64,000 nt of DNA from Methylotenera versatilis 301 (GCF_000093025.1 NC_014207.1:1240001-1304000), one strand, 5' to 3'. Numbered from the stretch's first letter, positions 28,610-40,208 are shown. The notes: a model not told the origin generated them from the letters alone. Program-made: numbers and translations.

Positions 28610-30205
28610 TTATTCTACGCCTTGGCTCGCTAAGTAATCTTCGTAATTACCAGTGAAGTCTACAATACCATCTGCTTTAATTTCAATGATGCGCGTAGCG
28701 ATTGAGCTTACAAATTCGCGGTCATGGCTGACAAAGAATAGAGTGCCTTTGTATTTATCCAAAGCCGTGTTGAGCGCTTCGATTGACTCCATGTCCATGT
28801 GGTTTGTCGGCTCATCCATCAGCATGACGTTGGTTCTAGCCAGCATCATTTTTCCGTAAAGCATACGCCCTTTTTCACCGCCAGATAATACTTTGACAGA
28901 TTTTTTAGTGTCATCACCACCAAACAGTAAGCGACCTAACATACTGCGAACCACTTGGTCGTCGTCGCCAGTTTGTCTGAATTTAGTCATCCACTCAAAT
29001 AAGTCTTCGCCATCTTCGAATTCGTATTCGTGATCTTGTGCAAAGTAGCCGATATTCGCTTTCTCGGCCCATTTCACTTCACCATGTTTAGGCTGTAAAT
29101 CACCTGCTAGGCAACGCAAGAAGGTTGTTTTACCAATACCATTTTCGCCAATAATGGCAACTTTTTCGCCCGCTTCAAACATCATATCTACATCGTTAAA
29201 GAGTGGCTTATCAAAGCCGTGGCTGAGTTTTTTCAACTCAACTGCATTGCGATAAAGTTTTTCGCGTTCATCGTATTCAAAGCGAATAAACGGATATTGA
29301 CGGCTTGACGGCTTAAACTCTTCAATTTTAATTTTATCGATTTTCTTGGCGCGGCTGGTCGCTTGCTTGGCTTTAGAAGCATTGGCAGAGAAGCGGCGCA
29401 CAAAGTCTTGTAAATCAGCCACCATTTGCTTGGCTTTGTCATTATCTTTAGTAGCTTGCGCACGGGCAGCTGTACTGGCTTCCATGTAATCATCATAATT
29501 ACCTGGATACATTGAAATTTTGCCGTAATCCATGTCGCAAGTATGTGTACATACTTGGTTTAAAAAGTGACGATCATGCGAAATAATGACCATGGTGCAA
29601 TCACGATTATTCAATACATCTTCTAACCAGCGAATCGTATTAATATCTAAGTTGTTGGTTGGCTCATCCAGTAGCAATATATCTGGATTAGAGAATAGTG
29701 CTTGTACAAGCAATACACGTAACTTCCAACCTGGCGCAACTGAGCTCATTAAGCCATTATGTTGTTCAATAGGTATACCTACACCCATTAACAATTCACC
29801 AGCACGTGCTTCTGCCGTGTAGCCGTCATATTCAGCAAATACGCCTTCTAACTCAGCCGCACGCATGTAATCTTCTTCAGTCGCTTCTAGATTTGCATAG
29901 ATGGCATTTTTCTCTACATTGGCATTCCACATTTGCTCATGGCCCATCATCACGACATCGAGCACACGTTGATCTTCGTAAGCAAATTGGTCTTGTTTCA
30001 AAAACGCCATGCGCTCATGGCTATCAATTGAAATATTGCCAGCGCTAGGTGTTAAAACGCCAGCTAGCACTTTCATGTAGGTTGATTTTCCGCAACCATT
30101 AGCACCAATTAAGCCATAGCGGTTGTTGTCGCCAAATTTAACGGAAACGTTTTCAAAGAGCGGCTTTGCGCCAAATTGCACGGTGATATTGTTGCTAATT
30201 AACAC
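28610..30205 (-). CDS. ABC-F family ATPase (YbiT-like)
   Basis: A 531-residue soluble protein with two ABC domains and no membrane segments. The first has Walker [13 protein letters not shown] and [11 protein letters not shown]; the second has [21 protein letters not shown] and [10 protein letters not shown]. The linker (~240-300) is Lys-rich and predicted helical, the P-site tRNA interaction motif of ABC-F proteins. Length and the GEKGRM signature resemble YbiT. ABC-F proteins act on stalled or initiating ribosomes. A small membrane-protein gene follows immediately. Confidence 0.92.
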   Translation of the reverse strand: MLISNNITVQFGAKPLFENVSVKFGDNNRYGLIGANGCGKSTYMKVLAGVLTPSAGNISIDSHERMAFLKQDQFAYEDQRVLDVVMMGHEQMWNANVEKNAIYANLEATEEDYMRAAELEGVFAEYDGYTAEARAGELLMGVGIPIEQHNGLMSSVAPGWKLRVLLVQALFSNPDILLLDEPTNNLDINTIRWLEDVLNNRDCTMVIISHDRHFLNQVCTHTCDMDYGKISMYPGNYDDYMEASTAARAQATKDNDKAKQMVADLQDFVRRFSANASKAKQATSRAKKIDKIKIEEFKPSSRQYPFIRFEYDEREKLYRNAVELKKLSHGFDKPLFNDVDMMFEAGEKVAIIGENGIGKTTFLRCLAGDLQPKHGEVKWAEKANIGYFAQDHEYEFEDGEDLFEWMTKFRQTGDDDQVVRSMLGRLLFGGDDTKKSVKVLSGGEKGRMLYGKMMLARTNVMLMDEPTNHMDMESIEALNTALDKYKGTLFFVSHDREFVSSIATRIIEIKADGIVDFTGNYEDYLASQGVE

Positions 30206-30264
30206 GGTTAAATCCTTAAGTGTATTTCTTAAAAGTGTAGTTTTCTAAAACTAATTTTTCTAAA

Positions 30265-30867
30265 CTAAAATGTATTGCTTATCACGACTTCATTCATGGC
30301 TAGTTGGCCACTGCGTGGCTGCGCTTCTTTTAACGCTTTACCAACAACCACAAACATTGCTGGGGTGTGGTCGGCAGGTAAGTTAAGTAATTTGCCAACA
30401 GCATCAAAGTCAAAACCATCCATAGGGCAGGTGTCATACCCCATTTCTTTTGCCGCTAACATTATCGTCATCGCAGCCATGCCGCAAGAGCGCATGCCTT
30501 CATCACGCTGAAGTTGCTCGTTATTTGCGTAATAATGACCAATCATAGGTACTAGAATATCAGAAGCGGCTTTAGGCGCGTTTTTCCAGTAACGCTCAGG
30601 TTGCTTTTCCCAAGCTTTTAAATCTGCGGTAAGCACAATCAGCAAAGAAGCTTCTTCCACTTGCGCTTGATTCCAGCTCACTGAACGTATCTGATGACGC
30701 AGTACAGCATCTGTGACCAATACAAAGCGCCAATTTTGAATATTAAATGCTGTAGGCGATAGCATGGCTAAAGACATTAACTGATCAATTTCAGCTTGCG
30801 TCATTTTGTGGTGCGGGTCAAAACTCTTGACTGAGCGACGTGTTTCAATCGCGGTATTCACGTTCAT
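30265..30867 (-). CDS. Nitroreductase family protein
   Basis: A 200-residue FMN-dependent nitroreductase-fold protein. The N-terminal ETRRSVKSFD, SPTAFNIQNWRFVLV (FMN contacts, residues ~35-50) and CPMDGFDFDAVGKLLNLP are typical. It would use NAD(P)H to reduce nitro or quinone compounds; the substrate is unknown. It lies 24 nt after the greAB-like gene, suggesting guaA-greAB-nitroreductase readthrough. A second, larger paralogue is at 52974-53702. Confidence 0.88.
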   Translation of the reverse strand: MNVNTAIETRRSVKSFDPHHKMTQAEIDQLMSLAMLSPTAFNIQNWRFVLVTDAVLRHQIRSVSWNQAQVEEASLLIVLTADLKAWEKQPERYWKNAPKAASDILVPMIGHYYANNEQLQRDEGMRSCGMAAMTIMLAAKEMGYDTCPMDGFDFDAVGKLLNLPADHTPAMFVVVGKALKEAQPRSGQLAMNEVVISNTF

Positions 30868-30891
30868 TTAATATTCTTTCTTTAGAGAGAT

Positions 30892-31389
30892 TTAGTAATT
30901 AATGGCCAAAATCTCTAGATTTAAATTGCCAGCAGGGCGTTGCCAACTCACAGTTTCACCAACTTTGTGCCCGATTAATGCCTTTGCAATCGGCGAAACC
31001 CAGCTGACCTTATTTAATGCGATGTCTGCTTCATCTTCACCTACTATAGTGAATTGATGGGGATTACCTTCTTCATCTTCAACATTGACCGTAGCACCAA
31101 ATAAAACCGTATCTTTAGGTTGCGTAGTTGGGTCAATTAAAATTACATTTTCCAAGCGTGTTTCTAAGTAACGCAAATCTCGTCTTAAAGGCGCCAAGGT
31201 TTGTTGTGTGGCAGGGTCGTCTTTACTTGGTAACAGCGCTTGTTGCTGCTGTTCTAAAGCCGTGGCTTGAGTTTGCAACTGTGCTAAGCCAAATGGTGTG
31301 ACGTAGTTTGGGAACTCACTCACCCGACGTTCAGGTAAGTCGGTGCCAGCTCTTTCTACATCATCTTCTTTGACAAAGCCGCGACTCAC
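30892..31389 (-). CDS. GreA/GreB-family transcription factor, GTG start
   Basis: A 165-residue protein with a short predicted coiled coil (~45-85) and a C-terminal GreA/GreB FKBP-like domain: DTVLFGATVNVEDEEG, TIVGEDEADIALNKVSWVSPIAKALIGHKVGE. Gre factors stimulate transcript cleavage by backtracked RNA polymerase; the start MSRGFVKEDD resembles GreB-like proteins. An ATG 25 codons upstream lies deep in guaA; instead GTG at 31387-31389 follows the guaA stop after one base, with GGGA upstream, and begins the family-like N terminus. Translational coupling to guaA is likely. Confidence 0.85.
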   Translation of the reverse strand: MSRGFVKEDDVERAGTDLPERRVSEFPNYVTPFGLAQLQTQATALEQQQQALLPSKDDPATQQTLAPLRRDLRYLETRLENVILIDPTTQPKDTVLFGATVNVEDEEGNPHQFTIVGEDEADIALNKVSWVSPIAKALIGHKVGETVSWQRPAGNLNLEILAINY

Positions 31390-31390
31390 A

Positions 31391-32995
31391 TTATTCCCAT
31401 TCGATCGTCGCTGGTGGTTTGCCAGAAACGTCATACACCACGCGGTTGATACCACGTACTTCATTGATGATACGGTTTGAAACGCGGCCTAAAAGTGAGT
31501 AGGGCAACTCCGCCCAGTGTGCAGTCATAAAGTCGCTAGTCACAACAGCGCGCAAGGCCACAACGTAATCATAAGTACGGCCATCACCCATTACACCTAC
31601 AGACTTTACTGGTAAGAACACAGTAAAAGCCTGACTAGTCAGTTCATACCAAGTTTTGCCTGTGGCCTCGTCTTTGGTATTGCGTAGCTCTTCTATAAAA
31701 ATCGCATCAGCACGGCGGAGTAAATCAGCAAAGTCTTTTTTAATTTCACCTAAAATACGTACACCTAAACCTGGCCCTGGGAACGGATGGCGATACACCA
31801 TATCAGCTGGCAAACCAAGTGCCACGCCAAGTTCACGGACTTCATCTTTAAATAAGTCACGTAGTGGCTCAAGTAGTTTTAAACCTAATTGTTCAGGTAA
31901 GCCACCTACGTTGTGATGACTTTTAATCGTGACGGCTTTTTTAGATTTTGCGCCGCCAGATTCAATCACATCTGGGTAAATCGTACCTTGTGCTAAGAAG
32001 GTAGCACCTTTATGTCCGCCAGTGCCTGCTTTGAGCTTAGCAGCCTCGTTTTTAAATACTTCTACAAATTCACGGCCAATAATTTTACGTTTAGCTTCTG
32101 GGTCACTCACACCAGCTAAATGTCCCATGAATTGATCTGTTGCGTCTACGCGAATCACGTTCACGTGTAAGCGACCTGCGAACATCTCCATCACCAAATC
32201 ACCTTCATTCAAGCGAAGTAGGCCGTGGTCAACAAATACGCAAGTAAGCTGGTTGCCAATTGCACGGTGAATTAGAGCAGCTGCAACGCTAGAATCCACG
32301 CCACCAGATAAGCCTAGAATCACTTCTTCATCACCGACTTGTGCTTTTATTTTAGCGACAGCTTCAGCAATGTAATCGCCCATAATCCAGTCAGGTTTAG
32401 CGCCACAAATATCTAACACAAAGCGGTTAAGTATAGCTTGACCTTGCTTGGTATGGGTCACTTCTGGGTGAAATTGTACTGCGTAGAATTTACGCATCTC
32501 GTCAGCCATTGCTGCAATGGGCGTAGTATCGTTGCTAGCAATCACTTTAAAGCCAGCAGGTATTTCAGTCACTTTATCGCCGTGGCTCATCCACACATCT
32601 ATGAAGCCATGACCTTCTGCGTTTGTACTATCTTGAATGTCGCGGAATAGGGCAGAGTGACCACGAGCGCGTACTTGCGCATAACCAAACTCACGTTTAT
32701 GACCAGCTTCTACTTTGCCGCCAAGTTGCTGCGCCATGGTTTGCATGCCGTAACAAATCCCTAAAACAGGCACGCCAAGCTCGAATACAGCTTGCGGGGC
32801 GCTATCGGACTCTTCCTCATAAGCACTGGCATGGCTACCTGAAAGGATAATGCCATCGGCGCCAAAGTTGCGCACAAACTCGTCTGACACTTCGCATGAG
32901 TGAATTTCGCAATACACATGTGCTTCACGCACACGACGTGCGATAAGTTGAGTGACTTGAGAGCCGAAATCTAGGATAAGGATTTTTGAGTGCAT
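31391..32995 (-). CDS. guaA: GMP synthase (glutamine-hydrolysing)
   Basis: A 534-residue enzyme converting XMP to GMP with glutamine and ATP. The class I glutaminase domain has ILDFGSQ at the start and nucleophile GICYGMQ (~residue 83), plus FHPEVTHT. The ATP pyrophosphatase domain has LSGGVDSSV (~230). The C-terminal dimerisation domain ends KPPATIEWE. It follows guaB by 73 nt, with a strong hairpin in the gap, and overlaps functionally with the greAB-like gene downstream. Confidence 0.97.
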   Translation of the reverse strand: MHSKILILDFGSQVTQLIARRVREAHVYCEIHSCEVSDEFVRNFGADGIILSGSHASAYEEESDSAPQAVFELGVPVLGICYGMQTMAQQLGGKVEAGHKREFGYAQVRARGHSALFRDIQDSTNAEGHGFIDVWMSHGDKVTEIPAGFKVIASNDTTPIAAMADEMRKFYAVQFHPEVTHTKQGQAILNRFVLDICGAKPDWIMGDYIAEAVAKIKAQVGDEEVILGLSGGVDSSVAAALIHRAIGNQLTCVFVDHGLLRLNEGDLVMEMFAGRLHVNVIRVDATDQFMGHLAGVSDPEAKRKIIGREFVEVFKNEAAKLKAGTGGHKGATFLAQGTIYPDVIESGGAKSKKAVTIKSHHNVGGLPEQLGLKLLEPLRDLFKDEVRELGVALGLPADMVYRHPFPGPGLGVRILGEIKKDFADLLRRADAIFIEELRNTKDEATGKTWYELTSQAFTVFLPVKSVGVMGDGRTYDYVVALRAVVTSDFMTAHWAELPYSLLGRVSNRIINEVRGINRVVYDVSGKPPATIEWE

Positions 32996-33023
32996 AGCGT
33001 GTGTTTAATCGAGAAGGTTAAAA

Positions 33024-33055
33024 AAATACGAGTGGTTAAAAAACCACTCGTATTT
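33024..33055 (-). terminator. 14-bp hairpin between guaB and guaA
   Basis: A perfect 14-bp stem (AAATACGAGTGGTT / AACCACTCGTATTT) with an AAAA loop fills the guaB-guaA gap. The flanking A-run on the plus strand becomes a U-run after the stem in the gua transcript, so it may be a partial terminator or an mRNA-processing element tuning guaA relative to guaB. Confidence 0.6.
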
Positions 33056-33068
33056 CATGCAAGGTTGT

Positions 33069-34556
<1,488 letters not shown>

Positions 34557-34681
34557 TTATACAGATTTAAGGCCAATGGCGCGAGTGTTAGCTACAAAAA
34601 TTCTTAAATTGTTAAATACTGTTAGCTGCACACTCATCAGTAGTTAATGCTTGTATCATCAATTTTGAAATATTTTACAAA

Positions 34682-35476
34682 ATGATGATAGCTATGAAAG
34701 ACAGGCGCCCAAAATTAACTGCACGAGAAATTATTGACAGGTTAGCTGTTGATGATAAAACATCTGAACCTTATTACAAGCAGCTGATTCGTCATATCGC
34801 ACACTTGATAGACACTGGAGAAATCGCTCATGGACTTGGTTTGCCCTCCGAGAGAGATTTGGCTGATGCGCTCAATTTAAGCCGTACCACCATTAAACGT
34901 TGCTATGACGAACTTAGGCAAGTGGGCTTGTTAAGTGCCAATGGTCGAGGTGGAACCTCCGTTAATAAGCCAGCTATAGCAAAAACACCATTGGGGCGCT
35001 TAAAGGGCTTCACTGAAGAAATGCTAGAGATGGGCAAAATGCCTTCAAGTCGACTTGAAAGCCATGAAGTTATTTCGGATAGAACAATCGCCTCAATTTT
35101 TCAGCGACCTTCTAACGCATCATTCTTACGCTTAGTGCAAGTGAGGCTAGCAGATGAAGTGCCTATAACCCGAGAAGTGGCTTGGTATGATTTAGCCGTA
35201 GCACCAAAATTAAAAGATTGGGATGCTAAAGGGTCTATTTATGCTTTTCTACAAGATGTTTGTGAAATCAAGCTAAGCTGGGCAGAGCAGTCGATTGAAG
35301 CCATGCTAAGTTCAGCAATTGAGACTAAAACGTTTGGTTTCGAAGAAAGTGCACCATGCTTACTTCAAAAGCGACGTATATATTCAGGTGAAAACAAACT
35401 TATTGAATACGTTGAGGGGTCATTTAGGGGCGATGCTTACGTTCACCATATGAAGCTTGATGTTAAGTACGATTAA
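34682..35476 (+). CDS. GntR-family regulator with UTRA domain (HutC subfamily)
   Basis: A 264-residue regulator: N-terminal GntR winged HTH (LIRHIAHLIDTGEI, LPSERDLADALNLSRTTIKRCYDELRQ split at ~50-85) and C-terminal UTRA ligand-binding domain (~110-260) with LVQVRLADEVPITREVAWYDL. HutC-type proteins sense small metabolites. No metabolic partner is adjacent; it is divergent from guaB, so regulation of guaBA or itself is possible. No clear Shine-Dalgarno sequence is present; three in-frame ATGs occur within the first five codons. Confidence 0.85.
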   Translation: MMIAMKDRRPKLTAREIIDRLAVDDKTSEPYYKQLIRHIAHLIDTGEIAHGLGLPSERDLADALNLSRTTIKRCYDELRQVGLLSANGRGGTSVNKPAIAKTPLGRLKGFTEEMLEMGKMPSSRLESHEVISDRTIASIFQRPSNASFLRLVQVRLADEVPITREVAWYDLAVAPKLKDWDAKGSIYAFLQDVCEIKLSWAEQSIEAMLSSAIETKTFGFEESAPCLLQKRRIYSGENKLIEYVEGSFRGDAYVHHMKLDVKYD

Positions 35477-35520
35477 AATATCTTATGTCGCTTAATTGAG
35501 TTTAATTAGGATGCTGTGAA

Positions 35521-35562
35521 CATTGAACATTGAACATTGAACATTGAACATTGAACATTGAA
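35521..35562. repeat. Six tandem copies of a 7-bp unit
   Basis: CATTGAA is repeated six times without error and is preceded by GAA, giving 45 periodic bases in the gap between the GntR-type gene and the DUF4124 gene. A 7-bp unit in a non-coding spacer can change copy number by slippage. Confidence 0.95.
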
Positions 35563-35732
35563 ATGTTGGACTTATAAAGGCGCTCAACAAATCTTCAAAA
35601 GCTATCGTATAAATCACTTTTATTAATTTAACTATAATTAAAGCTTGCTTGAACGAATAACTGGCAATACTATTATTTTAAATGAATAGTATGTTAACTA
35701 AATTGCTATGAAGTTACCCAGAAGGATAAGCT

Positions 35733-36323
35733 ATGAGATTACGTATTTTATTATTATGTGTTGTTTTATTACCGACCTTAGCTTCGGCCGAAATCTACAA
35801 ATGGAAAGATAAGGATGGTGTGGTTCGTTACAGTGATGTGCCACCACCTTCTAACGTAAAACAAGAGCCTTTATATGGTAAAAAAATTGCTAAACCTACA
35901 GGGTTGGCACCTTTAGCACCTGTTGAGGGGGATATGACTGCCGCAATTAATCGGGATAAAGCAGCAACCTCAGCAAAAGACAAAGCGCAAAACGATAAAG
36001 AGATTACAGATAAAACTAAAGCTGATGGAAAAGCTGCAAACGCTAAAGCTAAAGACGAAAAAGCGCCGCTAAGCAAAGAAGAGGCAGCACAAAAACGCGC
36101 ACAAGATGCTGAAAAACAAAAGCAGGCCGATGAACAAAAGAAAGCCGAATTAGAAATTAAACAAGCGAATTGTACTGGTGCAAAACAAAATTTAGCAACA
36201 TATGCTAATGGCGGCAGAATAGCAAAAACTGATGAAAATGGTAAAAAGCAGTATTTAGGTGACGCTGATATTGCTCAAGGCAAAGCTGATGCGCAAAGGG
36301 ATGTGGAAAAATATTGTGACTAG
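35733..36323 (+). CDS. DUF4124 domain exported protein
   Basis: A 196-residue periplasmic protein. A signal peptide (cleavage near LASAEIY) is followed at once by the DUF4124 core, EIYKWKDKDGVVRYSDVPPP, then a Lys/Ala/Asp/Glu-rich helical stretch (~70-140), probably a coiled coil, and a C-terminal segment with two Cys (in NCTGAK and KYCD) that may form a disulphide. DUF4124 proteins are widespread envelope proteins without a firm function. AAGGA precedes the ATG. Confidence 0.85.
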   Translation: MRLRILLLCVVLLPTLASAEIYKWKDKDGVVRYSDVPPPSNVKQEPLYGKKIAKPTGLAPLAPVEGDMTAAINRDKAATSAKDKAQNDKEITDKTKADGKAANAKAKDEKAPLSKEEAAQKRAQDAEKQKQADEQKKAELEIKQANCTGAKQNLATYANGGRIAKTDENGKKQYLGDADIAQGKADAQRDVEKYCD

Positions 36324-36397
36324 AGTTTTGAGGTTTAAGTTTATAAGCTTCACTTTACTAAGTTAAAAGTTTTATGTCGATAAAATCAAACTAGCGG

Positions 36398-36724
36398 TTA
36401 AGCCTCTGGCGTTGCGTCTCCACCGCCTTTTTTCATCACTTTCCCGTCGGCAACACGTTGTTTGCGCACTTCTTTAGGGTCGGCAATCAGTGAACGATAA
36501 ATCTCCACTCGATCTAGATGACGCAATTGAGCATCTAATTTGGTCAGTTTGCCAAAAATGCCGACTTTATTCACTGCTAAATCAATCTCTGGATACTTTG
36601 CCATCATGCCCGATGATTTAATGGCTTGTTCGACAGTAATGCCTTCAGTTACCTTAATTGGTATGATTAATTGTTCTTTAGGCAACGCGTAAGCGACTTC
36701 TACAATCATTTCACTGTCGGTCAT
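36398..36724 (-). CDS. rnfH: RnfH family ubiquitin-like protein
   Basis: A 108-residue beta-grasp protein: VEVAYALPKEQLIIPIKVTEGITVEQAI, IDLAVNKVGIFGKLTKLDAQLRHLDRVEIYRSL and a basic/acidic tail. RnfH is conserved next to ratA; its molecular role is unresolved. It lies 52 nt after ratA on the same strand, opposite smpB, the usual proteobacterial arrangement. Confidence 0.92.
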   Translation of the reverse strand: MTDSEMIVEVAYALPKEQLIIPIKVTEGITVEQAIKSSGMMAKYPEIDLAVNKVGIFGKLTKLDAQLRHLDRVEIYRSLIADPKEVRKQRVADGKVMKKGGGDATPEA

Positions 36725-36776
36725 TTCAATTTCCCATTATTTCTAATACGTTGATTCTAATTAATTGATTCTTATG

Positions 36777-37214
36777 TCATTTAGTTTTATAGACGACATC
36801 TGCACGTGCTACAAAGCTATCGACAAAGGTATTGGCAATATGACTAAACACTGGCGCGATGATTTTTTCTAAAAAGCTATTGGCAAATTCATAGCTGAGC
36901 ATGAACTCTATTTTGCAAGCATCTTCACTTAATTCTATAAAGCGCCACACGCCCTCAAGCTGCTTGAATGGGCCGTCTTTAAGTTTAATATCCATCGCGC
37001 TTGGGTAGGTTTTATGGTTTTCCGTGGTGAATTTTTGGTGTATGCCATGATACGCAATGTGCAAAGTGGCAATAGTGGACGACTCATCTTGCTTAATTAA
37101 ATCGACACCGCCGCACCATGGCAAAAACGCAGGGTACTTGGTCACGTCATCCACCAGCGCATACATGCGGCTTGCGGAATGGTTGATAAGTACTGATTTT
37201 TGAACTTGCGCCAT
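36777..37214 (-). CDS. ratA: RatA/START-like coenzyme Q-binding protein
   Basis: A 145-residue START/SRPBCC-fold protein: VQKSVLINHSASRMYALVDDVTKYPAFLPWCGG and the C-terminal FANSFLEKIIAPVFSHIANTFVDSFVARA. Homologues bind ubiquinone intermediates (Coq10-like); E. coli RatA was reported to block ribosome subunit joining. The frame opens 14 codons earlier, but AAAGGA sits ideally before the ATG at 37212-37214 (MAQVQKS), so that start is used. It is in the ratA-rnfH pair divergent from smpB. Confidence 0.9.
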   Translation of the reverse strand: MAQVQKSVLINHSASRMYALVDDVTKYPAFLPWCGGVDLIKQDESSTIATLHIAYHGIHQKFTTENHKTYPSAMDIKLKDGPFKQLEGVWRFIELSEDACKIEFMLSYEFANSFLEKIIAPVFSHIANTFVDSFVARADVVYKTK

Positions 37215-37362
37215 GGTTTCCTTTGATGATAATTTAAATCTGCACTTTAAACCCATACTAGTAAGACTAGACTGTAAATCTTACACTGGTGTTGAAAGCT
37301 AACTAGTGCAGAAGTAGAGTAAAATGCTATTTTAAGTCATTCAACAAGAAATATTCAGCTTT

Positions 37363-37812
37363 ATGAGCATTGCACAAAATAAAAAAGCTTTTTTTGACTA
37401 CTTTATTGAAGATAAGTACGAGGCGGGCGTTGTTTTAGAGGGCTGGGAAGTTAAAGCTATTCGCGAAAACCGCGTGAATATTAAAGAAGCCTACGTGATT
37501 ATTCAACGTGGCGAGATTTACATCATCGGCTGCCATGTCACTCCGCTAGGTGCGGCGTCTACACACATTCGTCCAGATGCGATTAGAACACGTAAGTTGT
37601 TGCTGCATAGTGAAGAGATATTGAAGTTAATCGCTAAGGTAGAGCGTGCGGGTTACACCATAGTGCCGCTTGATATGCATTTTTCAAAAGGTCGCGTGAA
37701 AGTACAGATTGGTCTAGCAAAAGGTAAAAAACAACACGATAAACGTGATACTGAAAAAGAGCGTGACTGGGAACGTGAAAAAGGCAGAATTATGCGAGCA
37801 CATAATAAGTAA
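37363..37812 (+). CDS. smpB: SsrA-binding protein
   Basis: A 149-residue tmRNA-binding protein of trans-translation. Motifs: [29 protein letters not shown], the central beta-barrel RNA-binding face, and the basic C-terminal tail ([15 protein letters not shown]...) that enters the mRNA channel. Its partner tmRNA gene ssrA is 6 kb downstream at 43841 and carries the island integration site. Confidence 0.97.
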   Translation: MSIAQNKKAFFDYFIEDKYEAGVVLEGWEVKAIRENRVNIKEAYVIIQRGEIYIIGCHVTPLGAASTHIRPDAIRTRKLLLHSEEILKLIAKVERAGYTIVPLDMHFSKGRVKVQIGLAKGKKQHDKRDTEKERDWEREKGRIMRAHNK

Positions 37813-37965
37813 CTTAAGCCTTTAATATTGCTAAGTTACCCGCGCGGCAATCAGCATTCTAAATAGCTGATATTAAGCACTTGATAGCACTACATTAACC
37901 CCCATGATAAAAGTACTGGATTTAAGTCCATGCACATTTATTTTTATAATTGAATTAAGGTAACC

Positions 37966-38838
37966 ATGAAAAAGTTTTTAACGTTCTTAATGATTGCACT
38001 GATGGCCACGAGCCTACTGGCAACGGTAGCAGAGGCTAAGCGTTTTGGTGGTGGAAGTAGTTTTGGTAAACAGCGCTCTATGCAAAGCCAACAGCCGCGT
38101 AAAGCGCAAAATACGCAAGACGCGCAAGCTGCGCCAGCAAATAAACCAGCAGGCAATAAGTGGATGGGCCCATTAGCTGGCTTGGCCATAGGCGCTGGAT
38201 TAATGTCGATGTTTTCGGGTGGAATGGGGAGCATGGGCGGTGGTTTTAGCACGATTTTAATGGCATTGCTTGCTGCAGGGGTTGTGATGTTTTTGATTTC
38301 AAAATTCAAAAAACCTCAACCAGCAAATAACTTTAACCCTTCAACTGTGATGCAATATGCTGGAGAGTCTGCTTATAATGCACAAGATTCTCAGTCACAG
38401 GCTCGCAGCGGTGCGTCAGGCTTTGGTGCAAATGCCGCTAATTCTATTAATAGCAATATTCCACCGAATTTTCCTGTTGATAGTTTTATTCGCAGTGCAA
38501 AAGCATCATTTATTCGTCTGCAAGCAGCAAATGACAACAAAGATAGCAACGATATTCGCGAATACACCACGCCAGAAGTGTTTGCTGAGATTACTATGCA
38601 AATGCAAGAGCGGGGTAATGCAGTACAAAAAACTGAAGTCATTGCCATTCAAGCTGAGCTACTTGAAGTCAATGATGACGCAGTATTTTCAGTTGCCAGC
38701 GTGCGCTTTACTGGCCAGCTCAGCGAGAATAACGGTACGCCGGAAAACATAGACGAAGTCTGGCACATACAAAAACACCTACATGATGAAAATGCCAAAT
38801 GGTTGCTAGCAGGTATTCAGCAAACAAATCTTCAGTGA
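37966..38838 (+). CDS. Tim44-like domain membrane protein
   Basis: A 290-residue protein with a signal peptide or first helix (cleavage near AEAKRF), a Gly/Met-rich hydrophobic segment (~70-115, with GLMSMFSGGMGSMGGG), and a C-terminal Tim44-like domain (~170-290): FPVDSFIRSAKASFIRLQAAND through VWHIQKH. Tim44-domain proteins are found in the bacterial inner membrane; their function is not established. A terminator follows. Confidence 0.85.
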   Translation: MKKFLTFLMIALMATSLLATVAEAKRFGGGSSFGKQRSMQSQQPRKAQNTQDAQAAPANKPAGNKWMGPLAGLAIGAGLMSMFSGGMGSMGGGFSTILMALLAAGVVMFLISKFKKPQPANNFNPSTVMQYAGESAYNAQDSQSQARSGASGFGANAANSINSNIPPNFPVDSFIRSAKASFIRLQAANDNKDSNDIREYTTPEVFAEITMQMQERGNAVQKTEVIAIQAELLEVNDDAVFSVASVRFTGQLSENNGTPENIDEVWHIQKHLHDENAKWLLAGIQQTNLQ

Positions 38839-38877
38839 GCTAGCTTTCAATAAGATTAAGAGTTTTGTAGTCAATAT

Positions 38878-38908
38878 AAAGCCTAGTTAGAAATGACTAG
38901 GCTTTTTT
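38878..38908 (+). terminator. Rho-independent terminator
   Basis: AAAGCCTAGT pairs with ACTAGGCTTT around an 8-nt loop and runs into six T residues, 40 nt after the Tim44-like gene. The GCCTAG core recurs in the terminator of ssrA. Confidence 0.85.
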
Positions 38909-39074
38909 CTTTGTAGTATTTTCATGACACATGCTAAAAGTAATTTAAGAATAGCGATCTCTATGTTGCCTGCCGTACAGAGTGTTTTAGCTAACAGACG
39001 TAATATGCACTCAACAACTCATGCAGAGTTAAACGCAAACATTATTAAAATTTCTAAAATAAAGGCAAACTAAT

Positions 39075-40208
39075 ATGAACAATAGTCTTATTCAAATCGC
39101 AGTCGTAGCAACATTAGGGTTAACTGCACTTTCAGCTTCAGCAGAGGATATGTATCGCGGCGCTTGGTATGCTTTACCAGGCATTAGCTATATGGACACC
39201 GACAATGATTTAAATGCTGGTAATGGCGGCGGTGCATTTATCAAGTTTGGTAAAGAAGTTAGTCCTAGTTGGGATATTCAAGGCGGTTTGGGCTATAACA
39301 CCTCAAATGAAAACGGCATTCCAGGCGCGAGTGGTCGATACAAACAAACTACATTAGGTTTAGATGCTCTATACATGTTGAGTCGTGATAAATTTCGTCC
39401 ATTTGTCTTAGTCGGTGCTGGCGTTGCACGTAACAAACTTGGGTATTCTATTCCAGCACCCAACAATGACTTGAGCAACACTAAAACAGGTTGGATGGCA
39501 AATGTGGGCTTGGGTGCACAATATTTAGTCAGTGACACTTTTGGTTTGCAAGCTGACTTACGTCAGCAATGGAGTCGTGCTAAAGGCGGATTAGATAGTA
39601 ATTTAGATGGAACGAATGTTAGCCATAGTGAAACAATCAGCAATACCTTGTTAAGCTTGGGCGGCATTTTCCGCTTTGGCGCACCCACGCCAATGCCAGT
39701 AGTTGCAGAGGCTGAGCCAGTAGCCGCGCCAACTCCAGCACCTGAACCAGTGGCTGAAGCGGCGCCAGCACCAGCTCCTGTAGCCGCTGTAGAGCCATGT
39801 AAGCCAAAATTTGAAACTGTTACAATTTCAGCTGAAAAGCTATTTGGTTTCGATAAATCTAAATTGCAGGATGGCGCTAAGCCAATTCTTGATGGCGTTG
39901 TAGCTAAACTTAAAGAGCATTCAGAGTTCAAATTGGTGATGGTAACTGGCTACACAGACCGTATTGGTTCAGAAGCTTACAATCAAAAACTTTCAGAACA
40001 CCGCGCTAATGAAGTGAAAGATTATATCGTTTCACAGGGCATTGACGCGGGCCGCCTACAAGCGGTTGGTAAAGGTGAGTCAGAGGCAGTAGTTGACTGT
40101 AAAGGTATTAAAGGTAAAAAGTTGATTTCATGTTTAGCACCTAACCGTCGTGTTGTGATTTTAGATGAAGAGCAGCATAAAGTTGAAGGTCAGACAGCTT
40201 GTAATTAA
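39075..40208 (+). CDS. OmpA-family outer-membrane protein
   Basis: A 377-residue outer-membrane protein. A signal peptide (cleavage near ASAED) leads into an eight-strand OmpA-like barrel (~25-215), a Pro/Ala/Glu linker (~218-255, repeats of APAPEP type), and a peptidoglycan-binding OmpA C-terminal domain with GYTDRIGSEAYNQKLSEHRA and LAPNRRV. It anchors the outer membrane to the cell wall. A 13-bp hairpin follows the gene. Confidence 0.92.
   Translation: MNNSLIQIAVVATLGLTALSASAEDMYRGAWYALPGISYMDTDNDLNAGNGGGAFIKFGKEVSPSWDIQGGLGYNTSNENGIPGASGRYKQTTLGLDALYMLSRDKFRPFVLVGAGVARNKLGYSIPAPNNDLSNTKTGWMANVGLGAQYLVSDTFGLQADLRQQWSRAKGGLDSNLDGTNVSHSETISNTLLSLGGIFRFGAPTPMPVVAEAEPVAAPTPAPEPVAEAAPAPAPVAAVEPCKPKFETVTISAEKLFGFDKSKLQDGAKPILDGVVAKLKEHSEFKLVMVTGYTDRIGSEAYNQKLSEHRANEVKDYIVSQGIDAGRLQAVGKGESEAVVDCKGIKGKKLISCLAPNRRVVILDEEQHKVEGQTACN

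Noticed and set aside
35521-35562. Tandem repeats as a possible CRISPR array
   Set aside because: The 7-bp units are contiguous with no spacers and no cas gene is present.
36777-37214. RatA as the toxin of a toxin-antitoxin pair with RnfH
   Set aside because: The pair is a conserved housekeeping neighbour of smpB; the START-fold/Coq10-like role is better supported than a TA module.
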